The position numbers and the translations under genes were made by a program. 64,000 nt of DNA from CAVZTX01 sp963778375 (GTDB lineage Bacteria; Chloroflexota; Ktedonobacteria; Ktedonobacterales; Ktedonobacteraceae), in assembly GCA_963778375.1 (NCBI GenBank), contig CAVZTX010000016.1, positions 193,600 to 257,599 of the forward strand. The letters are read 5' to 3'. The notes beneath the pieces were generated by a model, which searched no databases, was not told where the DNA came from, and saw only the letters and a program-made list of their open reading frames with translations. Below, piece after piece: positions 8,804-18,612 of this stretch. Every line of letters starts with the position of its first letter. Positions within the stretch are counted from its first letter, which is position 1.

Positions 8804-11461
8804 ATGAGCACAATTCCACAACGCCTTGGAAACTATGAGCTGCAAAGGTTGCTTGGCTCCGGTAGTGTCGGTAAAGTTTGGAAGAGCTACGATATGCAGC
8901 ATCGCCACGACGTGGCTATCAAGATATTCTATTCCGATCTGCAATCTGACCCCGATTTTATGAATCGCCTGCTCTCTAAAGGACAATCGCTTGCCTCATT
9001 GCGTCATCCAAACATCATACAAATCCTGGATGCTAATATGGTCCGTCCAAAGGAAGCAAATAGCACGATTGCTTACATGGTGATGGACTATATCGAAGGA
9101 CCAACTCTCGCTGATATTATTCAAAATACATCTCGCAAACGCGCTTTTCCGGTAGTTTCCGACATTGTGTCTCTTTTTACCCAGCTTGGTGCAGCTATTG
9201 ATTATGCACATGAGCAAGGTATCATCCACGGGAACATCAAACCTGCCAATATTCTTTTAAGATTACCCCCGTCTAATGAAATGAAGCAATCCCGCATCAC
9301 ACGCTCATCACCTATGCCCCTTAATTATAGGGAGGCTGTACTCACGGATTTTGGGATCGCCAGGTCAACAAATGGGAGTGTGAGAAATTCAGCCCTCTAT
9401 ATGTCTCCTGAACAAGCTAAGGGCCTTCCACCTACTCGTCATAGTGACATCTATGCCTTAGGCATCATTCTCTATGAAATCTGCACAGGAGTGCCACCTT
9501 TCCGCAGCGAAAGTCCGGCCGTGTTGATGATGCAGCATATGCATATGCAGCCAATTCCACCTACGCTGATCAATACCAATATCCCTTCAGAACTTTCCGC
9601 GGTGATCTTGCGCGCTTTGGCAAAAGATTCCTCGACCAGCTTTTCTAGTGCATCCCAAATGGCAACCGCTCTTGCGGATGTCTGCTCCGTGCATACGGTG
9701 TTAAATGATGCTATCGTTGAGTCAAGAGAACCAGCTTACGCTATAGCCCCTAAAGGCTACAGGATGGATACGCGCTCTACCGAAGCCCTCGGGAAAAGCA
9801 CCAGACCACTCTCTACACTTCTCGGCGTCTCTACCCTACCGGCACATGCCTCACAACTGGCACAATTGCAATACGCACTCAGCGAAGCTAGCGGAGCGCG
9901 TTTCAACACCTCACGATCATTACCCGTGATCCCCCTTAGACCAGCTACCGTAGGCGCTCCTGAACGCGTCAGCACATCACCTCATATGGTCACAACAGGC
10001 CAGATCCCGGCGCGTGCAGTTATAAGAACAGGTACATCTGCAATGGACGCGTTCAATCGCCTTCCACAACATATGAGAAATGACGCGAGCAGCGAGGGCA
10101 CTACCCCTCTCAATACTACTCCCGTACATATGAGGCAAATTCATCATAATCCCTCTACTTCTGGGCCGCTAGTCACTCCACTCAGTACTATTCCTGATCC
10201 TATGGGAAGAGCTTTCTCTACCAGCGAGAAGGACCTTGAAACTCCGCCGGCTATGCCAGTTATACCCTTCTCACCGGTAACAACATCATTGTCCACCACG
10301 CCTTCAGTCCCACAGCTTCCTCTATCCCTACCACCACCGAGGAAGGTGAAGAAGTTGCCTGCTATCTACATCTGGCTTACTGTTGCTCTCTTGCTTGTTA
10401 TTATAGGAAGCGTCGTTGGCATGCTCTACTGGCTCCGCTGGCAGCCAACAACTTCTACGCATGCAGCAGTTGGGCAAATCTCCTTCCAGAATGATGGTTA
10501 CGGTCAGAACGATATGCTACGTATTGAGTTGCAAAACATCCCCGATCCTCCATCCGGGGAAAGTTATTATGCATGGCTGGTGATTGACGACCAGCAGAAT
10601 ACGCCAACACCAATGTTACTCGGAAAGTTGCCCATCAGTTCTGGGCAGGTCAATTTTCTCTATGCAGGAGATGTCCACCATAGTGATCTATTAGCAAGCG
10701 TGAGCGATCTGCTGATTACCGAGGAAGATGCGAGTGGAACACCAAGTTTTCCTTCCAGTAAAGAAGTATATACGGTCTCATTTGCTCAGGCTGTTCATCC
10801 AAGCAGTGTGAATCAGATGAGCGCGCTAAACGCTGTACATGACCTGCTTTCCAATGATTCAACACTGAACAAATTAGGCATATCAGGCAGCCTTGCTCAA
10901 TGGTTATTGAGAGATACGTCAAAAGTATGGTTATGGGCCAGCAATGCTCAGGATTACTGGCAAGGAACGGGTACCAATAGTAGCGCTGTGAATTTTATTC
11001 GCGGCCAGATTGTGCATATCGTGGATGTGCTCGAAGGCAAGCAAATCGATTCACGTGATGCTCCAATTGCGCGTGTCGCATTACTCCAATCGAATACACT
11101 GACCTCCGATTATCTGGATGCCGCGCTCTCCCGTCTCAATACAATCGCTTCGGATTCGACCACTACCGAGGATGCGAAAGCACGTGCGCATACTCTAGCG
11201 GGAGAACTCGTGCAACTGAAAAACTGGTTACAGAAGGTTCATCAGGATGCCCTTCAACTCCTCAACCTGACCGATCAACAATTTACACAACCTCAGACGC
11301 AGTCTCTACTGGATGATATGGCATTCCAGGCAAACGACGCATACAATGGCCAGAATAATCTTTCTACCAATGCAGCGCAGCATGCTGGGATGGCGCAAAT
11401 CTACAGCACTATGCAATCCTTGGCAACCTTTGATGTCGTCCCCTTCAAAGCGCAATCATAA
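8804..11461 (+). CDS. Receptor-like Ser/Thr kinase 1 of array; predicted pseudokinase (HRD Asp to Asn)
   Basis: The protein of about 885 residues has a kinase fold at residues 8-295, a long Ser/Thr/Pro linker, one membrane helix (about 520-545) and an ectodomain of about 340 residues. The Gly loop GSGSVG, the VAIK lysine (residue 40) and DFG are kept, but the catalytic loop reads HGNIKPAN: Asn144 (AAC at 9233-9235) replaces the catalytic Asp. It is therefore probably catalytically weak or dead and may act by binding ATP or partners. The ectodomain is shared with the other four array kinases and carries a YYAWLVIDD motif, LLGKLPI and LLITEEDA. The ATG at 8804 aligns with its paralogues; an in-frame ATG lies four codons earlier. 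Confidence 0.87.
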   Translation: MSTIPQRLGNYELQRLLGSGSVGKVWKSYDMQHRHDVAIKIFYSDLQSDPDFMNRLLSKGQSLASLRHPNIIQILDANMVRPKEANSTIAYMVMDYIEGPTLADIIQNTSRKRAFPVVSDIVSLFTQLGAAIDYAHEQGIIHGNIKPANILLRLPPSNEMKQSRITRSSPMPLNYREAVLTDFGIARSTNGSVRNSALYMSPEQAKGLPPTRHSDIYALGIILYEICTGVPPFRSESPAVLMMQHMHMQPIPPTLINTNIPSELSAVILRALAKDSSTSFSSASQMATALADVCSVHTVLNDAIVESREPAYAIAPKGYRMDTRSTEALGKSTRPLSTLLGVSTLPAHASQLAQLQYALSEASGARFNTSRSLPVIPLRPATVGAPERVSTSPHMVTTGQIPARAVIRTGTSAMDAFNRLPQHMRNDASSEGTTPLNTTPVHMRQIHHNPSTSGPLVTPLSTIPDPMGRAFSTSEKDLETPPAMPVIPFSPVTTSLSTTPSVPQLPLSLPPPRKVKKLPAIYIWLTVALLLVIIGSVVGMLYWLRWQPTTSTHAAVGQISFQNDGYGQNDMLRIELQNIPDPPSGESYYAWLVIDDQQNTPTPMLLGKLPISSGQVNFLYAGDVHHSDLLASVSDLLITEEDASGTPSFPSSKEVYTVSFAQAVHPSSVNQMSALNAVHDLLSNDSTLNKLGISGSLAQWLLRDTSKVWLWASNAQDYWQGTGTNSSAVNFIRGQIVHIVDVLEGKQIDSRDAPIARVALLQSNTLTSDYLDAALSRLNTIASDSTTTEDAKARAHTLAGELVQLKNWLQKVHQDALQLLNLTDQQFTQPQTQSLLDDMAFQANDAYNGQNNLSTNAAQHAGMAQIYSTMQSLATFDVVPFKAQS

Positions 11462-11887
11462 CCACTCAGATTTTCTCTTCATTATAAAACAACAAGCGTA
11501 CTGTGAATATATAAATTCGTTAACAATTATCTCTTACACGGATTATCATAGTAATAGGCATCCATTTCATTTTTGCGGTCTGATTGCCTTATAGTTGAGG
11601 TATGTAGCTAGGGTGTAGGGTAATCCAGCTAAGGAAGGCGGATTATTCCCTCCTGAATCTAAAAATTGCATCACTAGAACTTGTCCCATGAAACTGTCTA
11701 TTGGCAATTCCCTGGACATGTTTAGTCAGATAGAAATGTTACTGAAGAGAATCTTGTCAGATCTACGCTTTTCATTTATGATTGATCTAGTAATTTACTG
11801 CATCCTCAACTCATTTTCTTATAAAAAAGAAAAAGTGCAGAGACACCTATTTCCGACGAACCCTGTACAAGGAAAGAGAGACAAAGT
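11462..11887. other. 426-base gap before the glycosidase gene
   Basis: This AT-rich stretch between array kinase 1 and the glycosidase gene holds no recognisable gene. A 67-codon open frame (11688-11891) lacks a ribosome site and family features and is not called. GGAAAGAGAG lies just upstream of the glycosidase ATG. No promoter matching the strong array promoters was found here. Confidence 0.4.
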
Positions 11888-13552
11888 ATGAGTACGCCCA
11901 TTACCTCTTCGCCTTCTCCGCGTCGACGCATACCCCGGAAGTACGGATGGTTTGCCATTGCGGTTATCATTGTGCTGATCCTAGCATCGATCTCTGTTTT
12001 CCTTATTCTTCAACTCTCGCATCCACAGCGCAAAGCCGACATTACCGTAGATTTTGGCTCACGGCAGAACCATAGCCACCCCATCCATATTCAATTTGGT
12101 ATTGCTGGTCAAGGATTTTTAAGTGTCATCGACTCGGTTTCGCAGTACCTTGCCCCCGCCGATCTGACGCTTGAGAGCTACATTGTACAAATGGAGAACA
12201 TCTTCACCAATCCTAGCAGTCTTACTAATCCAGCCAAACAGGATTGGTCAACCCTCAATGCAGTCCTGTCAAAGGTCCAGACATCGTTAGGAGCACAGCC
12301 ACTTCTGACACTCCAAGGAACTCCCGCGTGGCTGCAACCACAGAATCAGACTCCCCCGTCACCAAACTACTGTCTTACGGATCCAAAAAGGACAGCATAC
12401 CCGTTTCATGCCTTTCCGACGCATCGAACTGCAAAGGGAGATGATGGTTTGTCCTTGTACAGCCAAATGCCAGCACTGATTGTTGCGCATATCGATAAAT
12501 ATTTTCCAAACATCCACCCGAACTACGAATTGTGGAATGAACCTGATGGATACAATTCGTGGTGCGCCAGCCAGTTCAACTCGCAATTTGATTCGACCCG
12601 CTTTAACTGGTATAAAGCGATCTTTGTTGCCAGTGCAGCTAGCATGACAGCCCAGGCGCAGAAAGATCACGTACAGATCAGCATTGGTGGACCAACGATT
12701 ACCCATAACCGCATCGATATCTGGATGCCAAAGGTGCTGAACGATCCTCAAATGGCTCCCTACATCGATTTTGTCACCTATCATCAGTATGCAGTAGGCC
12801 AGACCTGGGATGATGCCAGGCACAGCACAAAATCTGTTATTGGTTCAACGCAGGACCCACAGGTTGGATATGCTGCTCTCTATGAGAAGGTGTCCAAATA
12901 TGTTCGTCAGGGAAAACAGCCGAATGCCCAAGCGACACCCATCTATATCAGCGAATTCAATTGTCCCGATGTGTGCCGCTACAGCACAACCTATTATCCC
13001 CTCTGGAGCTCGCTCATGTTTGCAGACTTGTTGAATAGCGTCCTTGATACGCATTCACAAACTGGTGCTGCATCATCTGTACCTGCTGGAATTGCTTTTT
13101 GGGCGTGGAGCAGTAAAAAGTATTGTATGTTCGGTAAGCTTGATGCAGCCTTAGATTGCGCACTTGATTCGAATGCTCAGCAGCCATATCCACCATACTA
13201 TAGCTATTTACTGCTGGGAGGCAACCGCTACCTAGGACTGGCAAATGGAGGATATGTTGCTAATACAGCAGCCACAACACAAAAGGGATTGATCGTCACA
13301 GGTTTTTATACGAACACGAAGGACAATATCCTGGTTGTTAATACTACCGGTCAAAGTTACCCTCAATTGAACATCCTGGTCACCTCTCCAGGCTCCGTCA
13401 AAACTACTGCTAGCTACTATATCCTCAACTCAGCTAATCCGCATATTGGCACACAGAAGGTCGATCTATCATCGGCAAATAATGGCTATATTGCGTCCGT
13501 CAGTGTTCCGGCATATTCAACAGTTGCCCTGTCATTGGATATGTCCTCATAG
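11888..13552 (+). CDS. Membrane-anchored GH39-like glycoside hydrolase
   Basis: The 554-residue protein has an Arg-rich N-terminus, one membrane helix (about residues 19-43) and a large outside domain. It resembles clan GH-A glycosidases such as GH39 beta-xylosidases: the acid/base Glu218 lies in ELWNEPDGY (Asn-Glu-Pro), and the likely nucleophile Glu356 in IYISEFNCPD, both at strand ends of a TIM barrel. A small beta domain follows (about 455-554). Several Cys are present, as expected outside the cell. The substrate is unknown. It lies on the same strand within the kinase array, so it may be part of the same surface response, which is inference. Confidence 0.8.
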   Translation: MSTPITSSPSPRRRIPRKYGWFAIAVIIVLILASISVFLILQLSHPQRKADITVDFGSRQNHSHPIHIQFGIAGQGFLSVIDSVSQYLAPADLTLESYIVQMENIFTNPSSLTNPAKQDWSTLNAVLSKVQTSLGAQPLLTLQGTPAWLQPQNQTPPSPNYCLTDPKRTAYPFHAFPTHRTAKGDDGLSLYSQMPALIVAHIDKYFPNIHPNYELWNEPDGYNSWCASQFNSQFDSTRFNWYKAIFVASAASMTAQAQKDHVQISIGGPTITHNRIDIWMPKVLNDPQMAPYIDFVTYHQYAVGQTWDDARHSTKSVIGSTQDPQVGYAALYEKVSKYVRQGKQPNAQATPIYISEFNCPDVCRYSTTYYPLWSSLMFADLLNSVLDTHSQTGAASSVPAGIAFWAWSSKKYCMFGKLDAALDCALDSNAQQPYPPYYSYLLLGGNRYLGLANGGYVANTAATTQKGLIVTGFYTNTKDNILVVNTTGQSYPQLNILVTSPGSVKTTASYYILNSANPHIGTQKVDLSSANNGYIASVSVPAYSTVALSLDMSS

Positions 13553-13637
13553 TGGGCGCAATAATGGTCACGAGCAAATGCCGCTTTCTATCCTAACTTT
13601 CTTCAAAAATACTACGCCAAAAGATCAAATGATTCTA

Positions 13638-13666
13638 TTGACAAATACTACCATATATCCGATAAT
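13638..13666 (+). promoter_or_regulatory. Strong promoter before array kinase 2
   Basis: A perfect TTGACA (13638-13643) is followed after 17 bases by GATAAT (13661-13666). The leader to the kinase ATG is about 90 bases, and CTCTGCC with GGCAGAG could pair across it. Nearly the same promoter (TTGACA-17-GATAAT with similar flanks) precedes array kinase 5. It probably drives kinases 2, 3 and 4 together, since their gaps are only 74 and 50 bases. Confidence 0.72.
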
Positions 13667-13763
13667 ATGTTTGTTATCTCTGCCTCACCCGCCTATTAGA
13701 CGGTTGTGTAATGATTGATGGCAGAGTTTCCTCCCGGGCTGCTATAGAGAATGGGGGTTCTTA

Positions 13764-16052
13764 ATGAGCACCGGTCCACAACGTATTGGGAAATATGAAC
13801 TGCGAGAACGCATGGCGTCTAGCAGTACGACCGAGGTCTGGAAAGCGCTAGATTCTCAATCACAACGACATCTCGTGATCAAGCTTCTTCATCCCAATCT
13901 GCAAGCGATACCTCATTTCGTATCACAATTTGAGAACGAAATGAGAATGATCGCATCCTTGCATCATCCCAACATCGTACAAATCCACGATTTTCAGATC
14001 ATCAATTCATCTCCTTCAGATGGCACCGTCGCCTCTATAGTCATGGATTACGTTGAAGGGCCAACCCTGGCTGATTACATTCGTACCACTTCCAGGTCAG
14101 GAAAGTTCCCCTCGGCTCTCAACATCGTACACCTATTTACTTCTATCAGCATAGCGATTGATTATGCGCATCAGCATGGCGTGATCCATCGCAACCTGAA
14201 ACCAACCAATATCTTACTTGATAAACGTCGTACAGCAGGCTCTCCTATGGGAGGGCCGATGCTCACCGACTTTGGTATCGTTAACCTGTTAAAAACTTCT
14301 CGGAGTCAAGACAGTGGTTCGTGGCATGATACACAACTCTACACCTCACCAGAACAAGCTCAGGGCTACGTTGGTAATGAGCGGAGTGATCTTTACGCAC
14401 TTGGGGTGATCCTCTATGAAATATGCACCGGAATACCGCCATTTCGAGGTGAGAGTGGATCTGCGATTCTAATGGAGCACATCAATGCTTCTCCGACTCC
14501 ACCTTCACTTATTAACCCGGAAATCTTACCCCAACTTTCGGTGGTCATTCTGCGCAGCATCGCTAAAGACCCTGCCGCACGCTTTCCCAACGCCTCTACT
14601 ATGACGGCGGCTCTGGCTGACGCATTTAATGTACCCATACCCGAAAACCTGGATTTATCCACCTACTCAGCCGATGCTATGAGCGAGCCTACATACTACA
14701 AACCAAGGCAGTCCAGTTTACTACCGAACGTATCCTCCCCTTCGCTGCCGATCATCAGGACGTCAACCCCTCCTCCTGTAACGCTGTCTATGCCAAAAAC
14801 CACAGACGGAGGAGTAGTGAGCACTCCCAATTCATCAGATGCAACCCTTCCTGTTCGATCCCACTCGCTATCGGCATCTCCGCCTGCGCGGCCTAGAAAA
14901 CGGCGCAGATTACTCATCGCGTCGCTTCTCCTACTGTTACTGCTGCTCATCGGTTCAGGCATAGCTTCATTCCTGCTACTCTCTCATCAGAATCCCGCGA
15001 GCCAAATTATTGGCCACGCATATTTCGTTAGTAGTGGACTGCTGCGAGCAGATAACACCCAGGCAATGGATGATGAACTGCTTATTAATCTTCACAACCT
15101 TCCGAATCCTGCTGCTGGAAAAAGCTACTACGCCTGGCTACTCGGTGACAATAATCAGGATCACGCCACTTCGATTTTCCTGGGAACCCTGCCAACCAAG
15201 CAAGGAATAGCGAATATTACCTATCATGGGGATCCCCAACACACCGATCTACTTGCAACCACCAGTCGCTTTCTCATCACCGAAGAAAATACCAGTAGCA
15301 CCCCACCGGCAAGCCCTTCCCAGGATCAGCATACCTGGCGTTACTATGCAGCGCTATCCCAAACACCTAATCCTCGTGATACAGCCAATCACTTGAGTAT
15401 GCTTGCCATCCTGCGTCATCTGCTCGTTGAAGACCCAACAACCACAAGTACAGATGTAACTGGCGGGCTTAATACAGGTCTCTTCAAAAATACCGGCAGA
15501 ATATTGGAGTGGGCTGGCAGCGCTAGAGACTATTGGGGAAGTTCAGGTAATTCCTTGACGCTTATGCGCTACCATTTCATTCGCATCCTGGATTATCTTG
15601 ATGGGCCATCTGTCCAGGCAGACGTGCCGCCCGGTACACCTATGCCAATCAGCTCATCGCTCGCCCTGGGATACAAATCACTAAGCCAGCTATCCTCGAA
15701 TGCAAGTTATCTGGATATGATTCATACATACGTAACAGATCTTATCCAGGCTCCCGGCGCAACAGTTGAAGTACGACAGCTTGCCGGTCAAATCACTACA
15801 GCTATATCGAATGTAAAGACCTGGTTGGAGCAAGTGCACCAGGATGTAAAGCAGCTTTTCAGCTTAAGCGATGCGCAATTACAACTGCTACCCACGCAGT
15901 CATTACTAGACGATATGCAGACCCAAGCATTTGATGCCTTTGCTGGACGACTTGACCCATCTACAAACAGGGTACAGGATGGTGTCACACAAATCCACTT
16001 CGATATTGCACAATTGGCAACGTTTGATATTACCCCGTTCACTTCGGCGTAG
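13764..16052 (+). CDS. Receptor-like Ser/Thr kinase 2 of array; strongly degenerate pseudokinase
   Basis: The 762-residue protein has the array layout: kinase fold (about 9-275), Pro/Ser/Thr linker, Arg-rich stretch and membrane helix (about 378-402), then the shared ectodomain. The Gly loop has lost its glycines (MASSSTTEVWK), the VAIK motif reads LVIK with Lys40 kept, and the catalytic loop is HRNLKPTN with Asn144 (AAC at 14193-14195) in place of Asp. DFG remains. It is more decayed than kinase 1 and probably cannot phosphorylate. GGGGG lies before the ATG. The reading frame is intact, which argues for a kept non-catalytic role. Confidence 0.87.
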   Translation: MSTGPQRIGKYELRERMASSSTTEVWKALDSQSQRHLVIKLLHPNLQAIPHFVSQFENEMRMIASLHHPNIVQIHDFQIINSSPSDGTVASIVMDYVEGPTLADYIRTTSRSGKFPSALNIVHLFTSISIAIDYAHQHGVIHRNLKPTNILLDKRRTAGSPMGGPMLTDFGIVNLLKTSRSQDSGSWHDTQLYTSPEQAQGYVGNERSDLYALGVILYEICTGIPPFRGESGSAILMEHINASPTPPSLINPEILPQLSVVILRSIAKDPAARFPNASTMTAALADAFNVPIPENLDLSTYSADAMSEPTYYKPRQSSLLPNVSSPSLPIIRTSTPPPVTLSMPKTTDGGVVSTPNSSDATLPVRSHSLSASPPARPRKRRRLLIASLLLLLLLLIGSGIASFLLLSHQNPASQIIGHAYFVSSGLLRADNTQAMDDELLINLHNLPNPAAGKSYYAWLLGDNNQDHATSIFLGTLPTKQGIANITYHGDPQHTDLLATTSRFLITEENTSSTPPASPSQDQHTWRYYAALSQTPNPRDTANHLSMLAILRHLLVEDPTTTSTDVTGGLNTGLFKNTGRILEWAGSARDYWGSSGNSLTLMRYHFIRILDYLDGPSVQADVPPGTPMPISSSLALGYKSLSQLSSNASYLDMIHTYVTDLIQAPGATVEVRQLAGQITTAISNVKTWLEQVHQDVKQLFSLSDAQLQLLPTQSLLDDMQTQAFDAFAGRLDPSTNRVQDGVTQIHFDIAQLATFDITPFTSA

Positions 16053-16126
16053 TATTTCTTATCCACGATGGAGAGATCATCCAGCTATACTAGCTTCGTC
16101 ATGCTGAAGAAATGAGGAGAACAACC

Positions 16127-18562
16127 ATGAGTACAGGTATAAATCCGCGGCACCTTGGGAAATATGAATTGCGTGTCCTTTTAGGACAAGGCAGAGTAAC
16201 GGAGGTCTGGAAAGCCTTTGACACCAATCTGCATCGCTATGTCGCGATCAAGCTCCTCCATGCAGACTTACACGCTACCCCTGATTTCATAGTACGTTTT
16301 GAACGCGAGGCGCGGCTGATTGCCTCCCTTCATCATTCTAACATCGTGCAAATTCACGACTTCCAGGTACTACCTCTCGAGTCTACTAATCCGTCCGATA
16401 CTCCCGTAGCATATATGGTTATGGACTACGTGGAGGGGACAACTCTAGCCGAGTATATCCGTGGCACATCTTACATAAAAAGGTTTCCCTCGGCTGCTGA
16501 CATCGTTCACCTCTTTGCCTCGATCAGCAGCGCCATAGATTATGCGCATCAACACGGCATGATTCATCGAGACATCAAACCAGACAACATCCTGCTAGAC
16601 AAACGAGGATTAAAAAATGTACCCGACTCACAGAACCCTATAGGTGAACCTGTTCTCACTGACTTTGGCATTGCCAAGCTCCTCGGAACTTCCAGTGCGC
16701 TACTCAGCGGCGCATGGCTAGGCACACCATACTACATATCGCCAGAGCAGGCGCAAGGACAGCTTGGTACTGAGCGCAGCGACATTTACTCCCTCGGAGT
16801 TATTCTCTACGAAATCTGCACCGGGCAACTACCATTTCAAGGCGATACCCCACCTGCTATTATGATGCACCATGTGAACTCGAACCCTCCTGCACCTGAA
16901 CGCATCAACCCAAACATTTCACCGGCCCTACAAGACGTTATTTTGCGCAGCCTTGCTAAAAACCCCTCAGCGAGATTTCCTAGTGCTTCATCTATGACCA
17001 TCGCTCTTGCTGAGGCGTTTAACTTACCCGTCCCTGAGCGACTAAATACAGGAATATCGCAGCCGCATACAGAAGTATCCAGTACTCCCACAATCGCCTC
17101 ACCAATCGAGGGCATGCAGAGCCCGGCTACTATCAAACCAACCTTATCATTACTCATGACACCACCATCAACCACACCGCTTGTAAGCAACCAACAAAAT
17201 CTCTTTATGACACCACCCGCTACAACACCATCCACCACTCCTATAGCACCTATCTTACAGAACACACCCATTCTATCGCCGTCCGGCGCGGCATCTCAGC
17301 AGACACCTACCTTCTCACCACCTCCCTCTACGCTAATTCTGCCACCTCAACCTCTTCCTTCCTCGCAGAGGAGACGAAGAGGGAGGTTGATTGCATTGAT
17401 TGCTGTGTTGCTTATCGTACTGGCAGGCTCGGGCCTGGGGGCTCTTTATCTACTGACCCTACCCCCCACCACGAGCACAATTGTAGGCCATGCTTTTTTC
17501 GTGAGCAGTGGACAATTGAGCGAAAGTAGTAGTCAGGGTATTAACGATCAAATGCAGATTGACCTCTCCAACATAGCACCTCCTGCTGCCGGGAAAAGCT
17601 ACTACGCCTGGCTTCTGGGGGATAAACACCCCACTGCTGGGTCAGGATGTGGAACATCTAGCACAGCCACCTCTATTTTTCTCGGGATATTGACCGTCAA
17701 TCAGAATGCAGTTCACTATCGCTACCCAGGCAACGCACAACATACCAATCTGATCAGTTGCACCAGCCGCTTCCTTGTTACCGAAGAGGACGCAAACAGT
17801 ACACCGCTTCACCCATCCTCAAACCAAAGTACGTGGCGTTACTACGCTGAAATTCCTCAGATACCCAATCCCAAAATCCTAACTCATTTTAGCGCGCTTG
17901 ATGACATCAGGCATCTTCTTTATGAAGGTCCGGATCTGCAGCAAAAGGGAATACATGGGGGGCTCGATATCCGGCTACTCAGAAACACCGAAAAGATCTG
18001 GGAATGGGCCAGCAGCGCTAGAAACGCCTGGGCAGGGAGCAGTACCACTATGGATACCCTGGCATTTATACACCGCCAGGTAGCACGTATCCTGTACTAC
18101 CTCGATGGTGCAACACTTGTCAAACCAGACGTACCGCCTGGAACTCCTCTCGGCCTGGCACTAGGAGTGGATCCAAAACTTGCACAAGTTCCACTGCTTG
18201 CTTCCACAAGCAGCTACCTCTCCCGTATCAGCCGTCAACTGAGCGAAATACATATAGCTCCCGGCACAACGTTAGGGATTCGCAACCTTGCCGCTCAGAT
18301 CAATACTGATCTCATTTCCAATGTCAAGGTCTGGTTACAGAACGTCTACAAAGATGTCAAGAAACTGGTTCTTTTAACCGATACACAGCTAGAGCAATCT
18401 TCAACATTCAGCCTTTTAGTTGATTTGCAAACGCAGACGACCAATGTCCTGCTTGGTCAAATCAATCCATCTACGAACAAAGTACAAGCGGGGGTTGTAC
18501 AGATTCATGATAATATTCAGCAATTGACCACTTTTAATATCCAGCCATATGCATCTCACTAG
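16127..18562 (+). CDS. Receptor-like Ser/Thr kinase 3 of array (active-site residues intact)
   Basis: The protein of about 811 residues has a kinase domain (about 12-280) with a Gly loop GQGRVTEV, the VAIK lysine, HRDIKPDN, DFG and SPEQ, so it looks active. A Thr/Pro-rich linker with repeated MTPPxTTP-like segments follows, then an RRRRGR stretch and a membrane helix near residue 420, and the shared ectodomain. The ectodomain has extra Cys in its first half, as does kinase 4. GAGGAG lies before the ATG at 16127; an in-frame ATG five codons earlier overlaps that ribosome site. The gap to kinase 2 is 74 bases, suggesting cotranscription. Confidence 0.9.
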   Translation: MSTGINPRHLGKYELRVLLGQGRVTEVWKAFDTNLHRYVAIKLLHADLHATPDFIVRFEREARLIASLHHSNIVQIHDFQVLPLESTNPSDTPVAYMVMDYVEGTTLAEYIRGTSYIKRFPSAADIVHLFASISSAIDYAHQHGMIHRDIKPDNILLDKRGLKNVPDSQNPIGEPVLTDFGIAKLLGTSSALLSGAWLGTPYYISPEQAQGQLGTERSDIYSLGVILYEICTGQLPFQGDTPPAIMMHHVNSNPPAPERINPNISPALQDVILRSLAKNPSARFPSASSMTIALAEAFNLPVPERLNTGISQPHTEVSSTPTIASPIEGMQSPATIKPTLSLLMTPPSTTPLVSNQQNLFMTPPATTPSTTPIAPILQNTPILSPSGAASQQTPTFSPPPSTLILPPQPLPSSQRRRRGRLIALIAVLLIVLAGSGLGALYLLTLPPTTSTIVGHAFFVSSGQLSESSSQGINDQMQIDLSNIAPPAAGKSYYAWLLGDKHPTAGSGCGTSSTATSIFLGILTVNQNAVHYRYPGNAQHTNLISCTSRFLVTEEDANSTPLHPSSNQSTWRYYAEIPQIPNPKILTHFSALDDIRHLLYEGPDLQQKGIHGGLDIRLLRNTEKIWEWASSARNAWAGSSTTMDTLAFIHRQVARILYYLDGATLVKPDVPPGTPLGLALGVDPKLAQVPLLASTSSYLSRISRQLSEIHIAPGTTLGIRNLAAQINTDLISNVKVWLQNVYKDVKKLVLLTDTQLEQSSTFSLLVDLQTQTTNVLLGQINPSTNKVQAGVVQIHDNIQQLTTFNIQPYASH

Positions 18563-18612
18563 TAATCACAGCATCACTGCTACGGCAGAACTCTAAAAAA
18601 TAGAGGAGCGTA

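Noticed and set aside
11688..11891. 67-codon frame before the glycosidase gene
   Set aside because: No ribosome site, no family features, AT-rich composition, and it overlaps the ATG of the real gene.
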